Assembly: GCA_038062935.1 (NCBI GenBank) | Contig: JBBTWG010000038.1 | Coordinates: 1-14,392 of the forward strand | Reading direction: 5' to 3' | Source of the DNA: JBBTWG01 sp038062935 | GTDB taxonomy: Bacteria; Patescibacteriota; Gracilibacteria; UBA1369; UBA12463 | Length of the DNA stretch: 14,392 bases | Shown: in pieces, positions 5,996 to 13,300 of the stretch | Position numbering within the stretch: position 1 is the first letter of the stretch | Layout of the letters: each line of letters begins with the position of its first letter | Made by a program: the position numbers and the translations under genes | The notes under the pieces: model-generated | Databases searched by the model: none | Seen by the model: the letters and a program-made list of their open reading frames with translations, nothing else | What the model was told of the DNA's origin: nothing

Positions 5996-8947
5996 ATGAC
6001 TCTTGATATTTCTCAAAATCATTCTGGAAAAAATCTCACCGCCCCTGGGGTTGCGGAAGCACTCCCGACCGAAAAGGAGGTGAACGATGCGCGTGGACTC
6101 GAAGTGCCGGAAAAAGCAATCCTGAATCGTTTTGTAAAATATGAAAGAAAGGCTCTTGAGATGAAGGATACGAATCCTCAAGAATATGCTGAAAGAATGA
6201 CACTTCTCGAAAGACAGCGTGGTGAATACAATGCTTTGAAAGCGAAGTATTTCGAACAAAAGTCTGGAATCGCAAAAAATGCTGCGAGTGAATCTCGTGA
6301 GAGCCCTGAGAAAATTGAGTACGAGCGAAAAGAAATTTATGATAAGAAAACTGGATATACAGTACTTGCTCTTGTCCCAAAATTGAATTTTAGTGGACGA
6401 CTTCATATCTACTTCTGTGGAGATGGTGCAAGGGTGAATTCTCCTCAACCTCGATCGGTTTTCGAAAAATTTAAAAATAAAAATTTTGATGGAATGGCAA
6501 TTATTGCTGGTGGTCCTGCTATCAAAGGTGCAGCGAAATACAAAGAGTTGGCGCATGGAGAATTTCCGAATCTTTATGCCAGTATCAAGGGAGCTGTTGG
6601 AAATATTCAATCCGTCGAGATTTCAGGCTTTAGCCAGGGTGGGCGGGCTGTGCAGCATGCGATGGATAGCGGCCTGAATGGTGTTCCCGTGGATCAGATT
6701 TCACTTTTTGATGGATCGTATGGCTGGATGAAACCGGAGGTTTTGGGTCGCTTCGTGGAAGAAAAACATGGGCGATTGAATATTGCTTTTCGACCTGGGA
6801 CTCATACTGAGGGTCCAGCGCGAGCCGCTATTCGTGTGTTGGGTCTTACAGAAAATCCAAAAGGTGTTTATACCAACTCTAAAGGAACTGTTCGAATCTA
6901 TGAAGCACGCAATGCAAAAGGAAAAGTTCTGAGTCATGGCGGTGTGCCACTGCAATATGCAGAAGCATTTTTTGCTAGTGGACCAACAACAGCGATAGCA
7001 CGTGCCGATGGACTCTCTGGCAATATTCCTGGTGGCCCACCGGAAACTTCTCCGCCGCGGATGCCGCCGCCTGGAAAAAGGCTTGCTGGATCTGAGCCAC
7101 CAGAAAGACCCCGTGAACCAACTCCGGAAGAGAAACAGTTCCAGGAGTCTTTGAAAAAATACATCGACTCACTCGCCGGAATTTCGAAAGAAGAAAAAGA
7201 CAAAATGTATAGCACTATGGATGGCTATACAATCCCGCTTTTCGAAAAACAGTTTGGGTGCAGCTGGATGGAAAAGACTCAGCAGCAGGACAAATATGCG
7301 AAGCTTGCTTCGCTGTATCTCGAGACTCATGGAAATTCTTTCCGTGTGAGCGATGGTCTCAATGATAATCATGAAATCAAAATGGGAATCGGCGCAGGAC
7401 ATCTCCTGCCTCCCCATTTTCTGGAAGTTTCTATTGCTGATGGTGCCGGAAAAACCCGTACGGGAACCAGAGAAGTCCGCGGTGGTCGAGTCGGATACTT
7501 CGATGCAAAAGGTTATATTCCGATTTTTGGTGGATACCAGATCACTCCGACAAAAATTATTGATCCATTGAGCAAAGAAGCCATCGCCCTTGCTGATGCT
7601 GAAAAAGCTCTTTATGATGCTAAAAAAGCTGAGTACCGAGAAATCCGGAATGAAGAAAAAAGTGACGACCTTTTCTCGACTATGGAAGGTCTCATGACCG
7701 CAACTCCAGAAAGTATGAAGGCTCAGAATTATGATGCGGAGCGCATGAAACTTGTGCTGGATGCGCAAAAGAAAGTACCGATTGTTGAAGCGATTTTGAA
7801 ATATAATCGTATTGATTTGAATGAAGATTCCAGTCGTGGAGCGCGTGCTTTTTATAATCTGAATCTTGCGGATTTGGGATGGAAGGAAGGTGCTGTCTTG
7901 ACTGATCCTGCAGCGCTCAAAGCCTCGAGCGAAAGTCCTGTTATCAAACTTCTCAAGACTCTCCAAAATGGCGGAGATATTGCTGGTGTGCCGATCGATG
8001 GAGGATATAGTCTCAAATACACGCAGTTTCCGGAAATTATTTATTATGCCAAAAATCCTGAGAAGTTGAATCAACTTGCTGGAGAGTTGAACAAAATTTC
8101 TCCTGAAAAAAATGTGACAGCGCATGAATTGATTCTCGCTATTTTCCAATCTCAGGGAAAATCTTTCAAACTTGCTGAGGTTCAGGAATATGTCAGCAAA
8201 AATCCTCAACTTTCGTATCTCCTCGATCCTCGATGGGGACTTGCTCGTTATATGCAGCGCAAAGGCCTCGGTATGCCGATCGCGGAATTGGAGCCTCCGA
8301 CAGATGCGATGCTAAATGCCGGAAGTGGTCAGCTTGCCGTCGGTGATAAGCGCTGTGCCTACACTGTGAGTCAGTATTTGGGTCTCAAAGAGAGTCGATA
8401 TGGACTCGAATGGAATGCTCCTAATATGATGGTCCGCATGCTGCGTGGTGGTGGGGAAGTGGTCGCGAACTGGGGCGCTCTTCAACGTTTGGATACTATC
8501 TATATGCGGAAAAATCGTCCTGGTCCTGGTGAGAGCAATATGGTTGGCCATGTCATGCTCTGTCGCGATACGGCCAGTATGAAAAATGGAGGAAAAATTG
8601 TTATAGTCCAGGATGATGCGAAAATTCTTGGTGTGGATTTCATGGCGATCAATCCTTCAGATAAACCACGGCTCCAGCAGGTTTTGCGCAGTGCTATTGC
8701 CGCGCGTGGAAATACATCGCGCATGCAGGCGATTTTGGAACAAGAATTTTCTCCTGCAGATGCCCTGAAATTTGGACAGGCGATCGAATATCGAAAAAAT
8801 TTCTCTCAAACTCTCACTGTTTCTACTGTTACTGACTCATATAATCGAAAATTCTATGTTGGAGTTCGTCCGCGGTATACACAAAACCCTAACGCTGTTG
8901 TTCGCAGCGAATCGGTGAATGTGGGGAGTGTGAAGAGGGTGATTTAG
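5996..8947 (+). CDS. Large multidomain protein: alpha/beta-hydrolase-like plus C-terminal NlpC/P60/CHAP-like domain
   Basis: A 983-residue protein. Residues about 1-110 are charged and helical. Residues about 115-330 look like an alpha/beta hydrolase: a strand (RLHIYFCGDG), the nucleophile-elbow motif GFSQGG with Ser213, LFDGSYG with Asp239 as candidate acid, and His270 or His314 as candidate catalytic His. Residues 342-382 form a proline-rich linker. Residues about 383-770 are unassigned. The C-terminus has KRCAYTVSQYLG (Cys787), then LQRLDTIYM and MVGHVMLCRD (His852). That order and the 65-residue Cys-His spacing fit NlpC/P60 or CHAP-type amidases (typically C-A-x-F/T-V-S ... PGDIVFF ... 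GHVGIV). No signal peptide or Shine-Dalgarno is visible. It probably shares a promoter with the upstream gene. A wall-remodelling role is inferred, not shown. Confidence 0.7.
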   Translation: MTLDISQNHSGKNLTAPGVAEALPTEKEVNDARGLEVPEKAILNRFVKYERKALEMKDTNPQEYAERMTLLERQRGEYNALKAKYFEQKSGIAKNAASESRESPEKIEYERKEIYDKKTGYTVLALVPKLNFSGRLHIYFCGDGARVNSPQPRSVFEKFKNKNFDGMAIIAGGPAIKGAAKYKELAHGEFPNLYASIKGAVGNIQSVEISGFSQGGRAVQHAMDSGLNGVPVDQISLFDGSYGWMKPEVLGRFVEEKHGRLNIAFRPGTHTEGPARAAIRVLGLTENPKGVYTNSKGTVRIYEARNAKGKVLSHGGVPLQYAEAFFASGPTTAIARADGLSGNIPGGPPETSPPRMPPPGKRLAGSEPPERPREPTPEEKQFQESLKKYIDSLAGISKEEKDKMYSTMDGYTIPLFEKQFGCSWMEKTQQQDKYAKLASLYLETHGNSFRVSDGLNDNHEIKMGIGAGHLLPPHFLEVSIADGAGKTRTGTREVRGGRVGYFDAKGYIPIFGGYQITPTKIIDPLSKEAIALADAEKALYDAKKAEYREIRNEEKSDDLFSTMEGLMTATPESMKAQNYDAERMKLVLDAQKKVPIVEAILKYNRIDLNEDSSRGARAFYNLNLADLGWKEGAVLTDPAALKASSESPVIKLLKTLQNGGDIAGVPIDGGYSLKYTQFPEIIYYAKNPEKLNQLAGELNKISPEKNVTAHELILAIFQSQGKSFKLAEVQEYVSKNPQLSYLLDPRWGLARYMQRKGLGMPIAELEPPTDAMLNAGSGQLAVGDKRCAYTVSQYLGLKESRYGLEWNAPNMMVRMLRGGGEVVANWGALQRLDTIYMRKNRPGPGESNMVGHVMLCRDTASMKNGGKIVIVQDDAKILGVDFMAINPSDKPRLQQVLRSAIAARGNTSRMQAILEQEFSPADALKFGQAIEYRKNFSQTLTVSTVTDSYNRKFYVGVRPRYTQNPNAVVRSESVNVGSVKRVI

Positions 8948-9080
8948 GGGTTTTTGGTGCTTTTGCAAATTCGAGCGCGCTTGCAAGGCACTCTAGTCGC
9001 AACTCTGGTGAAACTGCTTTCCATCGTTTCAAATAATTGACGTCGATACCGGACTGTTTTTTTAAATTTGGATTTGAGTT
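8889..9080 (-). pseudogene. Probable remnant of a small antisense gene
   Basis: An open frame on the minus strand, bounded upstream by TAA (9081-9083) and ending with TAG at 8889-8891, encodes a protein-like stretch at roughly 9040-8935 that includes IDVNYLKRWKAVSPELRL and then LASALEFAKAPK. The amphipathic pattern YLKRW-x-SPExRLxxL-x-ALEFAxA recalls short C-terminal modules of small proteins seen in toxin-antitoxin neighbourhoods, but this resemblance is from memory. There is no ATG or GTG between the upstream TAA and this stretch, only a TTG inside it, and the last ~60 bases overlap the end of the 5996 gene in antisense. A broken, 5'-truncated gene is the simplest reading. A frame slip at the A-run (9057-9063) is possible. 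Confidence 0.4.
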
Positions 9081-9278
9081 TTACGACTTTTATCTTTGTA
9101 GAGCTTGTCAAATTTCAGCGACTCTTCGGCCAAGATGTCGATTTAAATTTCCAGCTCAATTCCAAATTCACCCGATTAAAGCTCCCGGTATTTTGCAATC
9201 TTGCACCCTTTCTTTCTTGCACCTTTCAGCTTTGTGTGCTATAATATCTTGATACTTTTGAAAAAGTAAAAATCAAAC
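8948..9278. other. Intergenic spacer
   Basis: About 330 bases between two transcription units. It holds the antisense remnant (up to 9080) and, at its right end, the promoter of the 9279 operon. From about 9084 to 9216 nothing convincing is seen except AT-rich, T-biased sequence and two TTGCACC copies (9201 and 9217). No clear intrinsic terminator follows the 5996 gene; an imperfect hairpin around 8957-8993 has no T-tract. Confidence 0.6.
9217..9245 (+). promoter_or_regulatory. Promoter of the small-protein/giant-protein operon
   Basis: TGCTATAAT gives a perfect extended -10 (hexamer 9240-9245), with a weak -35 TTGCAC (9217-9222) at 17 bp. Unlike the other promoters here it is not leaderless: the ATG at 9279 is 33 nt after the -10, leaving a leader of about 27 nt. 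That leader is A-rich and contains a short self-complementary stretch, TACTTTT-GA-AAAAGTA (9252-9267), but no Shine-Dalgarno. It is the only strong promoter seen upstream of the four-gene unit. Confidence 0.6.
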
Positions 9279-9632
9279 ATGACTGATCAAATTGTCCAAC
9301 AATCCGATCTCAAAACTCTGATGACGAACTCTCCGTCGCTTCAGATGCTTCCGCAAGAGCAATTGGAGAAGCTCCTCGCAAGTGTCGATACTCTCGATCC
9401 TGCTCTGCAAAATCAGGTGATGCAGGCGCTGGCGAAAGAACAGGCCGATCTCGCCCAGCTCAAGAGCGAGTATGACACGCAGGCGCGTGCACTGTTCGAT
9501 GAGTACATGACGACGATGAAAGAAAAAGAGATAATGATGATTCGTGGATTTCAGCAGGAATTGGAGGCAGCGGACAAAACAGAGGAAAGTAAGATTTTGG
9601 ATTCACTTTTACAGCAACTCGATACACTTTAA
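9279..9632 (+). CDS. Small helical protein, paralog 1
   Basis: A 117-residue, almost entirely alpha-helical, highly charged protein with no Cys, no Trp and no signal peptide. The N-terminus has the motif DLKTLMTNSPSLQML; after it a helix with heptad-like spacing runs through LAQLKSEYDTQARALFDEY and a terminal LDSLLQQLDTL. The next gene encodes an obvious paralog with the same blocks in the same order (DLxxLLxxSPxLxxL, LxxIKxEYDxx, MIRxFQxxxE, LLQxxDxL). It is first in a four-gene unit that ends in the giant calpain-like protein. Function is not recognised; a structural, chaperone or docking role for the giant protein is inferred from operon context only. No WXG motif is present. Confidence 0.75.
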   Translation: MTDQIVQQSDLKTLMTNSPSLQMLPQEQLEKLLASVDTLDPALQNQVMQALAKEQADLAQLKSEYDTQARALFDEYMTTMKEKEIMMIRGFQQELEAADKTEESKILDSLLQQLDTL

Positions 9633-9643
9633 GAAAAACAAAA

Positions 9644-9994
9644 ATGTCTGATGCATCACTCCAAATAGACCTCCAATCCCTTCTGCAAGCCTCTCCGGCA
9701 CTTCATGTTCTGGCTCCTGAGGAATTCCAAAAACTTACTGAAAGTGTCGAGAAGCTTCCGCGTACGCAACAGGAAAAAATTGTGAAAATTCTGACTGATG
9801 AACAGAGTGAACTTCGAAATATCAAAGCTGAATATGATCAAAAACGAAGTGAACTTTTCCAAAAATATTTAGAAGATATCAAAGTAGAAGAAAAGAAAAT
9901 GATCCGGGCTTTCCAGGAAGGAATGGAAAAATCGCAGCGTGAAGATGAAGGCAAAATGCTTGATCAACTTTTGCAAAAAATGGATGAACTCTAG
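9644..9994 (+). CDS. Small helical protein, paralog 2
   Basis: A 116-residue helical protein, clearly homologous to the product of the preceding gene: shared blocks DLQSLLQASPALHVL near the N-terminus, LRNIKAEYDQKRSELFQKYL in the middle, and MIRAFQEGMEK and LLQKMDEL at the end. It begins 11 nt after the upstream stop, behind an A-rich stretch with no Shine-Dalgarno, so tandem duplication followed by divergence is likely. Like paralog 1 it lacks Cys, Trp and a signal peptide and would form a long helical hairpin or coiled coil, perhaps a homo- or hetero-oligomer with its neighbours. Function unknown. Confidence 0.75.
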   Translation: MSDASLQIDLQSLLQASPALHVLAPEEFQKLTESVEKLPRTQQEKIVKILTDEQSELRNIKAEYDQKRSELFQKYLEDIKVEEKKMIRAFQEGMEKSQREDEGKMLDQLLQKMDEL

Positions 9995-10013
9995 CAATCA
10001 TAATTTAAAAAAT

Positions 10014-10337
10014 ATGCTTCCGCAATTCGATCTTACTGGCCTTATCCAGGATAACCTCGCCCTCAGTGAAGAGGAAAAAAAGTACTATATTTCTTTTGCT
10101 GAATTGCTCGATGAAGAGCAGCGATTTGATCTTTTTCTTCTTCTGTCCCGACATCAGGAAAAGGCACTTCTTATCGAAAAAAATGCCCAACAACAGATCG
10201 ATCAGGAATGTGCTACTTTCCTGCGTTCTTTTGAAAGAGATTCGAAAAAAATTCTCCAATCCTCACTGGATGATTTCCGGAAAAATGAACAGCATTCTGC
10301 AGAAGAATCTCTTTCCCACAATCTTCAAAATTTATGA
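10014..10337 (+). CDS. Small helical protein, divergent paralog 3
   Basis: A 107-residue helical, charged protein starting MLPQFDLTGLIQDNLAL. It keeps the general layout of the two upstream paralogs (short DLxxL segment, a helix rich in EE/LL/QEK, a central part with repeated Gln/Glu, and an L-x-x-x-L tail) but with little residue identity; it also carries one Cys. The ATG at 10014 is chosen because it lies after the upstream stop (19-nt gap, AT-rich leader); an in-frame ATG at 9939 would overlap the previous gene. Its TGA stop overlaps the next gene's ATG as ATGA (10334-10337), implying translational coupling to the giant protein. Function unknown. Confidence 0.7.
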   Translation: MLPQFDLTGLIQDNLALSEEEKKYYISFAELLDEEQRFDLFLLLSRHQEKALLIEKNAQQQIDQECATFLRSFERDSKKILQSSLDDFRKNEQHSAEESLSHNLQNL

Positions 10338-13300
10338 GTGAACAGCCACAAAAAATTGTCGATACTATTCGATCGAAAGAGACTGAAATCAAAAAAGCTT
10401 CTGGAAATCAGCAGGACATTGTCCGTGAGGAAGAAATTCAAGCGCAGGCTGAACAGATGGTCAAAACTGTCAAAGATTTTCATCTTCCTTCTGATCTGGA
10501 AACGAAGACTCTTGGAGAATTTACTCAGATGCTCGATCGTCATGATGGTCGTATTAAAGATATCAAAGATTTAAAGGCTGACGCCCTGAAGGTTGAGTTT
10601 TCTGGAACCAAAATTGATCTCGGACGCTTCGAACAGAGACCTGACATCAAAGATCGTGTGGCAATTCTTGTGCCCCTGAATGAGAAGAAAGCTTCTCTTT
10701 CTGCACTTTTTGGTCGAACTGAATATCAAAATGGCACTCATACTGCTCTCCAATTGACTGAAGATTTCAAGAAAGTGAGTGGATTTGATGCATCACAAAT
10801 TATTCAAATGCAGAACCTCCTTGGAGTACCTTCGACTGCTGTTTTGGATGCTGCTACTTTTGGTGCACTTTCGAAATATCTTCAGCTCGGCACTTCTATC
10901 AAACTCCAAGCTTCTCCTGAAAAAACCTCTGGGAGTCCTGGTACTTTGAAACTTTCTCCTGAGACTCTCGCTGCTTATAGTAAAGAATTTTTTGATGCCA
11001 ATAACCTCGTCAAATTTAATAGTATCGTTTCGAATACCTGGAACTATGGAGGAAAACTTGATGCACTTTTGGCAAAACCCTGGGAAGATCATCGTATGGA
11101 AATACAAAATCTCGGAGTATATTTTTCTCCTGATGCAGAGTATCCACGTATCTTGGGACAGGAATTCAAACGCCTCAACGATCAATATGCTCTTCTGAAA
11201 TCAACCCTCACTGATCCAGATCAAATCAGTCGGATTGATGCCACTATGGCGTCGATCAATAAGGCCATGATTGATTATAGCCAATATTTTAAAATTCATT
11301 CTGATAGAGTTAAAGACTATTTCAAGTCAAAAACATGGGTTGATGGAAATATTGAGAGTCAACACGAAACATCCTACAGAGATATCGACAATGCGCGACA
11401 ATCTGCACGACAGACGATTTCCCGCATGAATCTCGCCGAGGCAATCGAGTGGGTGACAGCGTTGAACAAAGAAATGGATGATCATAGCCACAGCGAAGAA
11501 CTGGAAAAAGTCCAGCAGGCGATGCTCACAGAATGTAAAAATGAACTGCGAGCAAAAATGATTGCCGAGCAGCAGGATATTCAACTCATCCGTGCGGCAT
11601 TGTCATCGGAATCTCCTGATCCAGCAAAGATCAAGGAGCTTCAAGAAAAATGTCAGGTATTTCAAAAAAACTGTTTGCAGCTTGCACTTTTGTTTAGTGA
11701 CAAAGGTATTCCTGGCATGAAATTTGATATTGATTCAAATTACCGCGATATGGGCTTTGCCCGTGAGGCAGCGCTCAATGCTCTGGACTACAATCAACTC
11801 CTGGAAGACTTGATTAATAATGACAAACTTCTGAAGAATGATGATCCATGGATTGAAGAAAATCGTTCCGCACTGGAAGCCAAGAAAAAAGAAATTTCGC
11901 AGCTCCCTCCTGAGCAGCAGAGTGATCCCGTGAATCAGCAGATTGTCAGCGCCATTGATTCTGGTCTTTCCAATTACAAAGGCCTGAGTTTCCGAAAACA
12001 ACTGGAGGTGAGCGCTTCACTTCGTGCTATTTTACAGGTTCCTCAACAGGCGATTTCGGAGACGATCAGCAGTATGGTGAAATCCAAGTCTCAGGAAATG
12101 CAGAAATATCTTGCGCAGATCTCTACGAGTTTTTCATTGGGAACTTATGCTCAAGGTTTTTCTGAAAAAACTGGCATAAAATTTGATAATAATGTTCGGT
12201 ATCATGCCTTTAATCTCCTCGGTGATCTCAATGGTTTTGGGGCTCTTGATTTCTCCGGTGAAAATGAAATGTTTGCCGAAATGGTGACGAAAATGGCGGC
12301 AGCTCTGGTGACTGCCATTCTCATTATGGTGGCCACATTAGGAGCTGCTGCGCCTGGAGCGATTGCCGGGCTTTCTCTCGCTGCAAAATCTGCTATCGCT
12401 GGAATTGCGATGACAGCATCTGATGCGCTCATTTTTCAGAAAGGATTTGAGGGTGGTTTCGGTGGATTTCTCGAGAAATTTGGTCCGCGAGGACTTGGGA
12501 ACACTTTAGCGATGTATACCGGATTAAAGGTTGGTCAATATGCTCAAGAAATTTCAAAGGCGTATGGCTTTGTTTCGAAACTGCAAAAGGCTGGTGTTGT
12601 GGTTGGTGAGACTGTTGTCGATATCACAGCATCTACCGCTATAGCAATGACTGGGGAGGTGGCTGCTACGCCTGATATTGATTATAAACTTGCTTTTGAA
12701 GAAGGTCTGAAAAGTGGCTTGGTTTTGGCTGGAGCATTTTTGGGTCTACGTCCAGCTGCAGGCTTATTTCAGAATGCGAGAGCTCTGAAAGCTCTCCACG
12801 ACCTGGGTCATAGTGAATATAAATTCCGGGATGCTGGTCTGCGAGAGAAGGCTGACCTGGCGCGACTCGTGGCACAAGCTGAGAAAGATCCTACTTCATT
12901 GAATTACAACCAATGGCAGGCACTCAAAAAAATTGCGGACGATATCCCTCTGGAAGCCATGGAGGGGGACAAGAGTTTGTTTCAAAAAGTGATCAATGTT
13001 TTCGAGACGAACCGAACTTTGGCGGAGAGTGTGAAACCGCCGGCTCCGGTGCCTGGACCGATACCTGCTCCTGTTCCTAAACCCGGTCCTGATCCTGTTC
13101 CTCAGCCAACACCAAAACCTGATCCTGTTCCTGATTCGATACCAAAACCTATTGATGGAGAAGGTCGACCAATGGACAAGAGACAACGACGTGCCGCTGG
13201 GAAAAAAGCGGCTCGAAAAGATGGGACTCTTCCTGAGAGAGGAAAACCATCAAGTGCAAAAGAGAGAAAAGATCAGAGGAGAGCTGAGAGGAAAGCTGAG

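Noticed and set aside
5960..6610. A 216-codon minus-strand frame over the start of the 5996 gene
   Set aside because: Composition is that of an antisense shadow; no promoter of the local type precedes it and it would cover the start of a well-supported gene.
7169..8209. A 346-codon open frame on the minus strand, antisense to the 5996 gene
   Set aside because: Its translation is rich in Phe, Ile, Ser and Arg with no motifs, as expected for the antisense of a Glu/Lys/Asp-rich protein, and the plus-strand frame has clear domain motifs.
8957..8993. Imperfect hairpin (GTGC...GCAC with TTGCAA arms) as terminator of the 5996 gene
   Set aside because: Short interrupted stem and no T-tract; it also lies inside the protein-like antisense remnant, so pairing may be chance.
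9037..9252. A 71-codon plus-strand frame in the spacer
   Set aside because: Phe/Cys-rich and motif-free, it runs through the operon promoter at 9217-9245 and opposes the better antisense remnant.
9279..10337. WXG100/ESX-type secretion partners
   Set aside because: Size and helicity fit, but no Trp-x-Gly turn or Trp at all is present in the first two products, and no secretion ATPase is in the window.
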